A DNA stretch of 35,995 nucleotides, taken from Bigelowiella natans CCMP2755 (taxonomy: Eukaryota; Cercozoa; Chlorarachniophyceae). The notes beneath the pieces were generated by a model, which was not told the origin of the DNA, did not search any database, and saw only the letters and a list, made by a program, of their open reading frames with translations. The position numbers and the translations under genes are program-made. The stretch is taken from positions 5,001 through 40,995 of the forward strand of contig ADNK01003519.1 in the NCBI GenBank assembly GCA_000320545.1, read 5' to 3'. Of the stretch, positions 20,042 through 30,841 are shown one piece after another; the stretch's first letter is position 1, and each line of letters opens with the position of its first letter.

Positions 20042-23000
20042 TCAAGAAAAACATGGGAGCATCCAATGCACAGGGCCTTCACGGCTCACTGAAATGTCGT
20101 TGTTCCCCCTGCGGCGGTGCAACTCTTCTGGCACCGGCAAGAACACTGGGGCAGCTCTGTGGTCCAATTGAGAAATCTCCACCACTTCTCCCAAGCTTTG
20201 CGCGACGGTGGGGCTTCGGTTCACGTCCACCTTCTTCGCACAACCGAAAACACCTTTGTGTTCAAGCTCCTTGAGTGTTCGCACACACACGAAATGTTCC
20301 GATGATGATCCTTGAATGGTGACCTTGTGGAATGACTTGATGGCACCAGCGGTGCTCCGCATGACTGGCAACTCGTCGACACCCCATTTGACGAAAACGA
20401 TGCTGTTGCAGGTTTTGCCACCATTCTTGTTCCTCCTGAGTTCGCTGTGCCTGGTGCGACATCGTCTCCCCTTGAACTCCAGTTCACCTGTTTCCTCGAA
20501 GGTTGCTCCTTGGAACTGTTGATCGGTGAATCTGTTGTTGTGAGTGACGCAGTGTTTGAGGTGATCTCTCACCCTGGCAGCTGGTCGCACCAGTCTCCAT
20601 CTGTGCCCTGGAAGTTCCCGCACGCCTGTCGGATGGTCGTCTCTGTGTGTCGGGATGCTGACATCGACACGTTCTTTGTCCAGTTTGATCCTGTCCCTGA
20701 ATTCTTGCAGAGCGATCCTCACAACTGACCTGCCCATCAAGGGCGTTGCATTTTTCAACACCCTCAGATGTCTTTCCAAAAACATGGTCCAAGTTTGCTG
20801 AATGGGGCCATGATGAGCCATGGAGTGGCTGAGATGTCTGAGCACCATGTGAAACACTGTCGTCTGCATGCAGTCTGGGAAAGTGCGGGCCATCTTCCTC
20901 TCCAGTGAAGCTCCAATCCATTCCATTCTCTGCAACTGCAACCTTTGATGGACACAGCGATGTCACACATGGATGGCACGTGTGTGGCATCAGCGACACA
21001 GCAATGTCACACGTGGCATGCGGCACACATGCATGTGCACGTGTGTGCACATGCGTGTGGTGTTGCACGTCCATGACACCTGGTGTGACTCCATCTGAGT
21101 GCGGATTGCACGCAGTCTGTGATGTCGAGCGCAACCTGTCGTTGGGGAGTGGGTGGCACGACGAACTCAAGGGCAAACTTCCCCAGTGGACCGACGTGAG
21201 CCATCTTGTGGCTGAACTTGCAGCCTTTGCGAATCTTGGGTTTGTGATTTCCACTGCTGTGCTTGAAGAAAGACTTGAGTTCTCCGTCGCAGAAGTCACT
21301 CGGAACCATGGAATGTGCAAGCATCTTTTCGAAGTGCAAAACTTTGTGTGGATCTGCTTTCCAGGCAGGAGTGGGGTTGATTGCTTTGTTCCCCATGTTT
21401 TCCGCGAGACGAAACAGGTCAACCATCACGTTGGCCAGACCGTGTGCCCAGCAACACACGTGCTGGTCACACTGCACGTTGGCGAAAGTTCTGAGCACTG
21501 GGCAAGGCACGGACAGTCCAGAAGGCGGCATCGGATGTTCAGGGCTCCAGAGGCGGTCGACTCCTCTCGGAGGATGTGTGGTTCCAACTTCTTTCTCGTC
21601 GGCCTCTCCTTTTCGGTCGCACATTGGGCACACTCCCGCTCTGTGACATTCAAATTGTGACCATGCACTTGGTGTCATTGCAAGTGCATTGTCACACCAT
21701 GGTGTTGAACTTTGCATCACTTGCACTTTGATGACCAAAAATGTTCATGTCAATGCAAGGTGCAAGTGTTTCAAAAATTGCACACCGTGGTGCAAAATGG
21801 ATGATCTTGACCATGAGGAGCACAAACAGATGGTTTTGCACTTTGGTGCAAGAAACATTGATGACATTGCACCACTCACATGAGAAAAACACAAAGACCA
21901 TCTGCACATCACGCATTTGCGACACCTTTTGCTCGGTGCTTGAATTCGGCCACCAAAGAGAGGATCAGCTCTGCAATCACACGAAGTGAACATCATTCTC
22001 ACCCTGACGTTGCCCATCATTTCGTTCACGTGAACGCCCTCCTGCCACAGAACCTGCTTCGAGGCAGCACACAAAATCATTGCACCAAGTGCTGCGCTGG
22101 CAACGAAGTGAAACGCTGATGCGCACCTTCAATTCTGACGCCATCATGGTCAGTCGAGCTTGTCCGCTCAAACTGTTGGAGTGTCCAGCGAACATCGTGT
22201 GCGTGAAAATGAAATTTCTTTTCCACCTCAAGTGTGGTGGAAGATTGTGCCACACCACTGCGATGGGTGTGAAGCTCTGACCATTGAACGTGGTGATCGC
22301 AGCTCCGTCATTGTGGAGGCCAATTGCTTGGTCCCAATCTCTCGCATCACGCATCACACGCCGGAACACAGCAGAGTCTGACGTTGTGCCCACACCACCA
22401 TCCTTTCCTGCGCAGGGTGGATTGGGGTCAAACCTGCACAGATGGCTGTGATCAGAACTCAAACTTTGCCTCAAACTTTTTCCCAGGTCATTCACGAACA
22501 ACGTGACCCCTTTTTCCTTCAGACTCTTGCAGTTGGGACAAGCTCTGTTGTCCTCAAGCCTTCCAGTGAACACAACGCAACCCTCTTGGCACACAGCCAA
22601 CCTCTTCGGTTCTGTGTTGACTGGTGACTTGCCTTCCTTCGTGACATCCAGCACTCTGATCATCCTTTTCGCTTGGTGAGCGCTGCTTGGAAGACACTCT
22701 GCGTTGTTCAACACGGGACCAACGTGTTCTTTGAACGACAAAACCATTGATCGCAAATCTTTCCTGGGCACTTTCGCTCTCAGCATGTCTCTGCAGAATT
22801 CCGCAATGTTGTCCGGACAATCCCGAGCCTGCACATGCACACAATGACACACACGTGCAGAACACACACGTGAGCACGTGTGTCCCACAATTGGGCGGGT
22901 GCGTGAAACTGGCACACAAGTGGACATGCTGACTGGCATGCACACACACACACACACAAACACACACCACATCACCCTCTTGCCTGTTCTCATTCTGAGC

Positions 23001-23395
23001 ACAGCTTCATCACCAATTGTGTCTTCATCACATTCGTTCTCCATCATCAATTTGCACCATCGTTTGGATCCAAATGGAACATTGGAGGCATCCACCTCAC
23101 AGTCGTCTTCATCACCGCCATCCTCAGAATCACTTTGCTGATGATCGCTGTCATGATCCTCATCATCGCCTGCTTCGCCATCGCCATCGCCATCACGTCC
23201 ATGGTCATCAGAGTGTGAGTCATGATCAGTGTTCTCCTCCGCATCATGCTCATCATGTTCAGTGCTCTCCACCCGTTGGGAAAGATGCGCCGTGGCTTGA
23301 ATTTCCTTCCTGTGCCTCCACTCAGCACTTGCGCTCACCATTCGCCCTTGGCATGTGTCACAAAAGCATTTGACTCTTCTCCTCGGCCCAAACAC
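20042..23395 (-). CDS. Tnp2-like (EnSpm/CACTA-type) transposase, 6 exons, 891 aa
   Basis: Exons: 23395-22976, 22828-22127, 22053-22003, 21968-21926, 21638-21080, 20942-20042. All phases close (892 codons with the stop), so the gene looks intact. Order: an N-terminal zinc-binding start (VKCFCDTCQGRMVSASAEWR) as in fungal Tnp2 proteins; a very acidic stretch; CPNCKS; then the catalytic-type block IGLHNDGAAITTF and VVWHNLPPHLRWKRNFIF; SELKVLWQEGVHVNE; a VR..LSLV block leading to VCPMCDRKGE; and late in the protein FPDCMQTTVFHMVLRHLSHS followed by GPIQQTWTMFLERHLRVLKN. The last part is the DUF4218-like region that ends these transposases. It would excise and insert its element by DDE chemistry in the nucleus. 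The block that is usually xDLPAA here reads AEFKHRA, so one acidic position may be Glu instead of Asp. The family assignment is firm; activity is not shown. Confidence 0.85.
21660..21860. repeat. Palindromes inside a transposase intron
   Basis: CACACCATGGTGTTG (21693-21707), TGCACACCGTGGTGCA (near 21779-21794) and TTGCACTTTGGTGCAA (21836-21851) sit in the intron 21639-21925. The last is identical to 19691-19706. Confidence 0.6.
22829..22975 (-). other. Transposase intron 1 with CA/TG-rich body
   Basis: The intron starts GTGATG and ends GTGCAG on the minus strand. The interior is imperfect TG/CA repeats with CACACGTGTG palindromic steps. It has no stop in frame, so an unspliced reading also stays open. 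Confidence 0.6.
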
Positions 23396-23708
23396 ATGCG
23401 AATGGTCAGACGATCAAGCCATGAAGAGAGAAACAGGCGAGCGGGGAGGAGGGCACTGCTCACATCCTCAACAACTTTTGACGGTTTTTGGCAATTGTGA
23501 AAATCAATTCGGCAAGGTTTCGGCGCGAAAGTGCCGGTGACATCGGATGATGGCGGGCAGAATCGGGTCAATCTGAAATCACCTTGGCGGACTGCTGTGC
23601 CATGGATCTGCAGCAAGCCTCCAAAAAAGTCCATCACATCATCACGTCATTTCACACTCAGCGGATGAAGCCTTTGATTTGTTTCACCTGATGTGCCAAC
23701 AATGAAAC

Positions 23709-23912
23709 TGTTTTTTTTCACACGGTGAAAATTCCGAAAACAAACTCCATTTCACCCAAAGTGTGACAAGTGACACTGATTTTTTTCCACAAAAGAGTGT
23801 GATGCAACGGGCACCCCTGATGACTTTTTTCACACGAGCAAAAATTCCGTAAACAAACTCCATTTCACCCAAAGTGTGACAAACGACACTGATTTTTTCC
23901 CAGAAGTGTGAA
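23709..23912. repeat. Direct repeat of about 80 bp, two copies 114 bp apart, in a divergent intergenic region
   Basis: Both copies run TTTTTTCACACG.., CAAACTCCATTTCACCC, AAAGTGTGACAA.., ACACTGATTTTTT. They begin near 23711 and 23825. They lie between the start of the Tnp2-like gene (-) and the Lys-rich gene (+), so they may carry the shared promoter elements or subterminal binding sites. Confidence 0.75.
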
Positions 23913-23976
23913 AAGCTTGAGCGGCATCGACCACGAGGGTGAAAATCACACGCAGCACAGGCCCTCGCACCAGCAC

Positions 23977-24858
23977 ATGCCCTCGCACAGCACGGGCAAG
24001 ACCAAGACCAGGAGCAGCCCTTCGAGAAAAAGGAAAAAGGAGGGAGGAGGCAAAAAGGGAGCAGGTGCCAAGGGAAAGGATTCAGATGCAAACGACAACA
24101 ACAAGGACAAAAAGCAAAGACCAGACAAGGAGTCATCGAAGCAGTTGTCGCTCCCATCTGTCGAAGAGCTCGAAGAAAAAACCCGAAAAGAATTGGAAGA
24201 TGGAGGGACAATGGACACAGAGAAAGTGATGGATTTCGTGGTGACAGAGCAGCTGAAGATGGCTGAACTGTGCGACTGTTTTGATGACGACACCGCCAGC
24301 AAGTTGTCGAAGCAGATGGGCATCAGTTGGGGGGATGGGGTTGGACCATTTCGTCTTTCGAAGCAGCAGTGCGACAGTGAGCGAAAAAAAAAAAGAGCAC
24401 GGATGGGAAAGATTGAACCGGCAGCATTCAGAACGGGTCACTCGCATTGGTTCTCAAAAGGATTCAAAAAACAAAACACTCCTGAAAGAAGATGGTTGAA
24501 GAGCAAGATGAGCAGTGAACTACTTCAACAAAAAGTGAGCGAAAACACAACCTGCTGTGCCCTGATGACTGACACGGAGTCCAAGATCAAAGAAGAGATG
24601 ATCAGAGCCCAACTCGACATCGTGAATGGCAAAAAAATGAGACTGAAGGGACTTCCAGAGGACATTGCGAAGGTGTCAGATGTCATGCACGAGACAGCGT
24701 TCACGAAATTTCTCCCATCGGAAATTGCAGCAACCATGACAGACAGGTGCAAGAACCACAAAAGGAAGCAGAAGAAGGCTGCAGACGCGGCAGCGGCGGC
24801 CAATGCTAGCAATGCCAGTCGCAACGAGGAGAACGAAGAGGATCCAGATGAGGATTGA
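23977..24858 (+). CDS. Lys/Glu-rich hypothetical protein, 293 aa
   Basis: An open frame with an in-frame ATG at 23977; the frame is open further upstream to 23908. Not recognised. The N-terminal 45 aa are basic (SPSRKRKKEGGGKKG), which suits a nuclear protein. The middle is Glu/Lys-rich (VEELEEKTRKELED), followed by a globular-looking part (VMDFVVTEQLKMAELCDCF; ISWGDGVGPFRLSKQQC; AFTKFLPSEIAATMTDRCK). The tail is Lys, then poly-Ala, then acidic (NEENEEDPDED). It is divergent from the Tnp2-like gene across the repeated intergenic region. By analogy with two-protein CACTA elements it could be the DNA-binding partner, but nothing in the sequence proves this. Confidence 0.6.
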   Translation: MPSHSTGKTKTRSSPSRKRKKEGGGKKGAGAKGKDSDANDNNKDKKQRPDKESSKQLSLPSVEELEEKTRKELEDGGTMDTEKVMDFVVTEQLKMAELCDCFDDDTASKLSKQMGISWGDGVGPFRLSKQQCDSERKKKRARMGKIEPAAFRTGHSHWFSKGFKKQNTPERRWLKSKMSSELLQQKVSENTTCCALMTDTESKIKEEMIRAQLDIVNGKKMRLKGLPEDIAKVSDVMHETAFTKFLPSEIAATMTDRCKNHKRKQKKAADAAAAANASNASRNEENEEDPDED

Positions 24859-25323
24859 TTTGCATGGCTTTTCACACTCCAGTGCAAAGTTTGATGCGTC
24901 TTTGCACTTTGATTTCATTTTTGCGAATGGTTCTTCACACTGTGGTGTCAAATTGATGCATCACATGTGAAATTTGACACTTGCTCTGTGAACATGAACG
25001 TCTTGCACTTGAGTGTTGCAAGTCCCAAACACTTGACACTTGTGAATGTGCACACGAATGTGATTTGCACTTTGGTGTGAAAGTGTCATGTTCACGAAGC
25101 AGTGGTGTCAAGTGTGCGTGCAACTCTCACACCCGCGTGCAAAAACTCAGAGTTTGACACCAAAACGCGCCGCTGTGGTGTCTGAAAACAACTGTGAAAA
25201 AATGCCAAATTTTTCCGTTCAAGTGCGTCTGTCCTGGCAAATTTCAGCCCGCCTGAGTGAGCTGTCAGCTTCTGAACCTCATCAGATGAGTCATCAGAAT
25301 GTGACATGTGTTGCATCACGTGT
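24859..25323. other. Intergenic between convergent 3' ends, palindrome-rich
   Basis: No gene is assigned. TTCACACTGTGGTGTCAA near 24933, GCACTTGAGTGTTGCAAG near 25005 and several TTTGCACTTTG words repeat the block's palindrome vocabulary. A minus-strand frame through 25092-25300 is open but unassigned. Confidence 0.5.
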
Positions 25324-28121
25324 CTACAATGAATCTGCATTTGATTCAATTGGTCCAGGATTCTCTGAAAAATGGTTGGAATGAGCAGCACTTCTTCTGT
25401 GTTGCTCCGCCATGTGATTGACCCAAGTGTGAGCATGAGGAGTCACAATCGTGCCAGGAAGACCCTTCATCTCCATGTCATCCACACCTGGTTCTCCATT
25501 TCTGACAACAGCACACACAAATGAAAACTTTCAACACGATGATTGTCATGAATTGCACACACACGCACACGCCTCACATCACACATGCATGCACATGCAT
25601 GTTGTTCGTTGTTCTCACCCTTCTTCCATGAGCGCCTCCGTGAAATCCGAATGCTCCTTCCACGTTTCTTCACAAGTCAGTTCTGGCCCGTCTCCTGGCC
25701 AAACCATCAGTCTGCGATGCATTTCAACCCAGCTTCTTGCCGATTTTTGCAACAGCTCGCCTCTCCCAGGATTGACTTTGTGCAGGCGTTCGAAGTCCCA
25801 TTCCTCTGAAATCTGCAGCATCTTCGCCATTTTCGGAGTGGCCCAAGTGAATCCTCCTGCTGCTGATCTGTCTTTCACCTCACACGCCCTGAATTTGAAC
25901 TTGGTCATGTCAAATGGAGCTGCTTGCAAGTCGTTTTCTGTCTGTTTCATGCCCTCCTGAGGGGTGCCCAACTCTGTGTTCACGATGTCAGTGAACACAT
26001 GAGCCATGATCTTGTCACGAAGAAACCGAAAAACGAGGTGCATGTTTTCACTCCAGCGACGCTCCATTGGTGTGAATGGAAGAAGATCTTTGTGCTGCCT
26101 TCCGTGCTCTTTCAGAGGTCCCGAGAAGCGCTGCTTTTCTGCAGCCCACTTCACAGTCACATCCGCTCCATCCTCAGCATGACAGTGACAGTGCAAGCAG
26201 TTGCAGTTTTTCAAATGAAAACCAACCACACCGTGAATGACTTTCATCCATTTTGCGTCTCCAGTGTGGTGCAGCCTCACTTTCCTCTGGCACCCTTTCC
26301 ACACGAAGCCACACTCTTGCAAATTCTTGAGTTTGGTGAACAACGGAGTTGGATGTTTTTGAAGCATCGGTCCATTTTCATCCCCAACAAGCAGCGCCAA
26401 CGTGCACTGTCTGTCCTCCCTGTGTGTTGGGCGGCCCTCGGCATTTGAAATTCTGGCTTGAAATGTGACAGACTTGAAAGAATTCCCTGTTCCACGCCCA
26501 TCACCTTCGAGCAGTGTGTCACACGTCGTGTGATTTTCGAGCCCTCGATGCTCAAAAATGTGCTTGAAATGTTTCTCTGGATGCACTGCGAAATGATTGG
26601 CATCAAAAGATGGACAAAACATGGACTCCATCGCTGAATCCATTTCATCTTGCATTTTCTTGACCGAGTGCGTGGATGGAACAGCAGGCGAGAGCATTCG
26701 GACCTCGTGAAGCTTCTTCTTCGACAGTCCACTGTCAACTGAGTGCAAAAACTTGCCAACTGCATTGGCTGCATTGGTGCCTTTTCGAAAAGCCACCTTC
26801 ACGAAACACTCTTCTTCAGCAGCGAATTCTGATGCTCCACATCCAGAGAGCTGTGTGCACCATTTTTCGGCCACCCGAGACATCAAGCGAGAGATTTCAA
26901 ATTCTGCTGCTTTCCGGCGCGCAATCAAAGCGGTGCGTTTGATTTTGGAATCATCCTTTGGCTTGCGTTTTGGACCCATGGTTGAACACGAATTCCTCAA
27001 TTCTTTCTTCAATGAAGAGTTCTCGGCTCGATGTTTCTTCAAAGCTCTCCCTCTGTTTTTCGCACGATTTGACACCACGCTGTGCTTGCGTTTGACGTTG
27101 GACAATTCTTCTGAACTCTTTTCCGCAGAAGACATCGATGGCTGGAGTTGGATGGAGAGCTGAGTGGCTTTGTTGTTGAGGGATGACAGGAGCTTTTTCG
27201 ACTTGGACTTCTGAGCCTTGAGCTTGGAGCTCGCAGCACCCATCGTTTTTTGTTGGCGATCGATGTTTCTGACAATGCCGAGTTTTGGCACCTCAATTTC
27301 ATTTCTGAGAGCTTCAACTTTTTCTGTGAGCTTCCTCGCTTCAGTTCTGGATGCAGTGGCTGAAGCAATGGCATCGGTGCGCTGCATCACAGCCTTTGCT
27401 TGCTCTTCTTGGGCGCGCACGAGCTCTTTTTTCGATTTTTCCAGACGTCTTTCAAGCCTGCCTCCTCTCTTGTGGCTTGGCTTCAATTCAACATCAAGTT
27501 CGTCAGATTTTTTTTTTTCCTCATGAACCTGCGACAGTGCCTCGGTGGCTTTCTCTTTCCACCTCGAAACCCGAGCGCTCGAAGCACGAAGTTCGGCTGA
27601 CACCTTCTTTGATTTTTTTCCAGAAGAACAATTCCCATCACAGTCACACCTGGCACCAAGCAAAGGGTCTTCTCGTGGGTTTTCGCCATGATGTCCCTTG
27701 CACTCGAAGGACATGATCCTTCGCAATGTCGAAATCCCGCCCGAAGCTGGGGGAACGTCTGCTGAGAATGTGCAAGTGATTGTCATGAAATCAATGAACT
27801 GACACCGAAAACTCTGCAAACAATCAAAACACAATTCTCTTTTTCTCTCACAAGAGAGATCAAATCGAACACTGCATTTTTGTCGAACCTTGTGTTCTTC
27901 TGCTCGAAGCAGGGAAAGCAATTTCACCAGATTCATCGCCTCTTTCAATGCCATGAGAGCCTTCACCCCATTGCAGGCGCCTCCGAACTTTCAAATTGAA
28001 AAAAAATGTCAATGAACATCAATTCGGATGTTTTTTTTGATGTGATTTCACCTGAGCGAATTTTCAAACAAAAGACATTTGGCACAGCGGTGGGCAGGTG
28101 TTCACCCAACGCATCAATCGA
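25324..28121 (-). CDS. Second transposase-like protein with long coiled coil (5' end unresolved)
   Basis: The main frame spans 27813-25616. Likely further exons are upstream 27980-27889 (phases fit) and about 28121-28052 (SIDALGEHLPTAVPNVF), and downstream 25508-25324 after an intron whose donor is GG|GTGAGA. The first third has a Cys cluster (CDCDGNC) and then about 200 aa of Lys/Glu/Ser-rich coiled coil. The middle carries LALLVGDENGPMLQKHPTP, then GDAKWMKVIHGVVGF, then NCLHCHCHAEDG. The end reads VTPHAHTWVNHMAEQH..NHFSENPGPIESNADSL. The GD(x)K..(L)G...CxxC pattern followed by TPxxH...SExxG..E resembles a widespread family of uncharacterised transposon proteins in protists, fungi and cnidarians. 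I take it as a DDE-type transposase by inference. The true start is not found, and the upstream exon overlaps a plus-strand frame. Confidence 0.6.
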
Positions 28122-28129
28122 GCAGCAGA

Positions 28130-28924
28130 ATGGGGGGAGATGGGTCTCACGCTCGGATTGTGCGGAGCCGAGGAATCCCAAGGGCGCTTCGCCTGGCAGC
28201 AGAGCAAAGGGAAGAATTGGAATTGAAAAGTGCCCCACTGTCAATTCGAAGATGCGAAAAAAAACTCCAAATGAGGGAGAATCGTCGTCATCTCAAACGC
28301 AGAATTTCACGCAATGCATGCAAGACGCTTTTTGAGGAGAAACAAAGCCACAAATGCGATGGACACGGACCAGGGGCCATGATCAACAATGCAGCATTTG
28401 GATCACAGCAGGCATTGAAAAGATGCACCCTTGGGAAAAGAGCTACAGCTTCTTTCAGTCTTCCCATGTCGAAGGAACACTTTCTCAAACTTTGGAAAGG
28501 ACACGCGAAAACAGAGAGCAATGACACAGAAGACGTCCTGTCAGCAACCATGGATGGTGAGAGGCAACGAGACACATCGAATGAGCTGGCAGAAGCACTC
28601 GGCATTGAGCCCAACGAGGGAAATTGGGTGATTCGCAGGATGTGTGGATTGGATCCTTTGAAGAGAAGAGATTGTGCTCACATTCACGTTCAAAAGTCTC
28701 ACGCTGATGAAAAAAACACAAAGGTGATGTGGAAGAGTCAAACACTTCGACAGATTGACATTCGAGGGACGGAAAGGGTTGCATCGAAGAGCAGAATGAC
28801 ACTTCGTTTTCCCAGAAACGTTGCTCCTTGCTCGTCCAAATTGAATGCTGAACAAAGGCAAAAGCATCAGGAGCTCAACGCCAAGAAAGCTGAGAAAGCT
28901 TCCAAAAGGTGGGTTGATTGTTGA
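28130..28924 (+). CDS. Hypothetical basic protein, about 264 aa
   Basis: A plus-strand open frame with ATG at 28130 (a later ATG at 28272 is equally possible). Not recognised. It is Arg/Lys-rich at the front (RENRRHLKRRISRNACK) and has a more globular centre (SFSLPMSKEHFLKLWKGHAK; ELAEALGIEPNEGNWVIRRM). The end is basic and helical (AEQRQKHQELNAKKAEKASK). A possible GT donor stands at the last codons, so it may continue in another exon. It runs divergently from the second transposase-like gene and its start overlaps that gene's probable first exon, so one of the two 5' ends is wrong. Confidence 0.4.
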   Translation: MGGDGSHARIVRSRGIPRALRLAAEQREELELKSAPLSIRRCEKKLQMRENRRHLKRRISRNACKTLFEEKQSHKCDGHGPGAMINNAAFGSQQALKRCTLGKRATASFSLPMSKEHFLKLWKGHAKTESNDTEDVLSATMDGERQRDTSNELAEALGIEPNEGNWVIRRMCGLDPLKRRDCAHIHVQKSHADEKNTKVMWKSQTLRQIDIRGTERVASKSRMTLRFPRNVAPCSSKLNAEQRQKHQELNAKKAEKASKRWVDC

Positions 28925-29324
28925 AACTGATCAAAGCAACATTCACCACTCAATCTGTGATGCACTTGATTGGAAATCGGAAGAGGAAGGGAAAATCTTC
29001 TTCGAACCAGCAGCTTGCACACATCAATGAGCATCGAGTTGGATCGTCCCAGCCTGTGGTGGTGGCACCAAGTGTCAGTTGGAAGCGAAGTTTCATTGAC
29101 AAAACCATTGGAGGCAAGGTTCCTGCTTGCACTTTGTGTTGCTGTGTCTGTCACAAATGAGCTCGAGTTTCAGCTCGAAGCGAACGTGTGGCCTGACAGC
29201 ATTGCTGATGCAGCACGCTCATGCTGGTTTCTGGGCTTCCACAGCTAGCTTTGTGACCCAAACATGGCAAACATGGAGAAATGTGATTGATGATGTGTTT
29301 CAAAATGGCTGCAATGCGATCACA
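28925..29324. other. No gene assigned between convergent frames
   Basis: Short open frames exist on both strands, but none shows a family signature. They could be terminal exons of either neighbour. Confidence 0.35.
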
Positions 29325-29882
29325 TCAGCGCTGCGATCGATTTTCATGCTGCTGCGTTGCTGGTGCAGGCCTAGCGGTGGCACAAATTGACATCCGTCGA
29401 CACATGAAGGTGCACATCTTCTTCGCACTTGCAGTCGTGTGATCGGAGACAAGTTTCAACAATTTCTCTGTGTTTTCTTCAAATTTCGTTTTTGTCACGG
29501 GCAATCTTCCTCGCAACTTTTGAAACCTTTCCAATGAAAGAATGCATCTGTGGCCAACTGGAACATTGATCACAGGTTCGATGGGTGAATTGGTCACGCG
29601 CTCGAAATGTTGCTTTGTGATGTCACTTGGATGTGCACTCATGTCTTTGCACAACTTGGCCACGTCTTCCAACACTTCATCAATCAATGCAGAGGTCTCG
29701 ATGTTTTCCTTGTTCCGTTTTCTTTTGAGGAATTCCATTCGGAAGATGCTGCAACCATTGTGTTCCAATGTTTTTGAATTTCTCAAGTTGTGCAACGCCT
29801 TTCTGAGCACAATTTCCTGGACAACATCTTTTTGTTTCTCATCGAGATGACAATTGTGGACAGATGTCGTGTTGGGATTCAT
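29325..29882 (-). CDS. Hypothetical protein, 185 aa
   Basis: A minus-strand frame, ATG at 29882 (open upstream to 29927). Not recognised. The sequence is protein-like: helical KDVVQEIVLRKALHNLRN, basic FLKRKRNKENIE, acidic/helical LIDEVLEDVAKLCKD, VGHRCILSLERFQKLRGRLP. It ends in a Cys/Arg-rich stretch (KKMCTFMCRRMSICATA) that could be intron read-through. It belongs to the accessory block by composition. Confidence 0.4.
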   Translation of the reverse strand: MNPNTTSVHNCHLDEKQKDVVQEIVLRKALHNLRNSKTLEHNGCSIFRMEFLKRKRNKENIETSALIDEVLEDVAKLCKDMSAHPSDITKQHFERVTNSPIEPVINVPVGHRCILSLERFQKLRGRLPVTKTKFEENTEKLLKLVSDHTTASAKKMCTFMCRRMSICATARPAPATQQHENRSQR

Positions 29883-30009
29883 GCAAACACTGAAGCTTGG
29901 GGCACTGCAGTGTGCTCGTGGTGCCACGTGAAGGTGTGATCATTGGTGCGCAGATGAGCTGATCCGTTGTGGCGGAAAGCGGACACATCATTGCTCATCT
30001 TTCAATGCA

Positions 30010-30402
30010 AATTGGTTGTTTTTTTTTTCTGTTCACATCGACTTCCAACTTTCCATTGACATGGAATGATTGCCGTCAGGCAGAAAACAATTGTTTTTTT
30101 TCTGTTCATGTCGACTTCTGACTTTCTGTTGACATGAAATGATTGCCGTTGGGCAGAAAAGAATTGTTTTTTTTCTGTTCACATCGACTTCCAACTTTCC
30201 ATTGATGTGAAATGATTGCCGTTGGGCAGAAAAGGATTGGTTTTTTTCTGTTCACATCGACTTCCAACTTTCCATTGACGTGGAATGATTGCCGTCAGGC
30301 AGAAAAGGATTGGTTTTTTTCTGTTCACATCGACTTCCAACTTTCCATTGACACGGAATGATTGCCGTTGGGCAGAAAAGGATTGATTTTTTCCTGTTCA
30401 TC
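30010..30402. repeat. Minisatellite, about 72-bp unit, five to six copies
   Basis: Each unit has a T-run, CTGTTCACATCGACTTCCAA, CTTTCCATTGAC and then GGAATGATTGCCGT..GGCAGAAAA. Units begin near 30026, 30098, 30171, 30246 and 30318, with a diverging sixth near 30390. Differences between units are mostly A/G and C/T transitions. Confidence 0.92.
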
Positions 30403-30598
30403 CCGATCATGTCATCGCTGTTCACATCAACTGGTGTCTTTCTGATGACATCAAAGGATGTCTTGCCCTTTCATGTCGAATCTTGTGTTTGCATCCAGGC
30501 AAATCTTGAGTTGCGACAACCATCTTTTCGAGTTGCAAGCAAACCAAAACACACCACACAGAGCGGTCACGTCTCATGCCGATCGCCGAATTGACGCC

Positions 30599-30841
30599 AT
30601 GCAACAGAACAGCCCTGCTGCTAGACGAAGCATTCGTGTTGTCAAAGGTGATGCGAAGACTTCTGCTCCTGCCCCTGCAGATTCCAAAGTGGTCACGCAA
30701 AAGCTTCCTCTGAAAGGTGTGTTGCACTTGAAAAGGAAGTTCAAATCTTCAAGGTTTGGCCCACTGTTTGAACAAGTCATCTGCGTGTCCTGTCAAGAAC
30801 AAGACCAACTCAGTGGTTGCAGTCAAGAGAAACAAAAGTGA
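30599..30841 (+). CDS. Short basic ORF, uncertain
   Basis: An 80-codon frame from ATG at 30599 with Arg/Lys-rich stretches (ARRSIRVVKGDAK; LHLKRKFKSSRFG) and two Cys (ICVSC). Not recognised. It could be an exon of an accessory-block gene that continues rightward. Confidence 0.25.
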   Translation: MQQNSPAARRSIRVVKGDAKTSAPAPADSKVVTQKLPLKGVLHLKRKFKSSRFGPLFEQVICVSCQEQDQLSGCSQEKQK

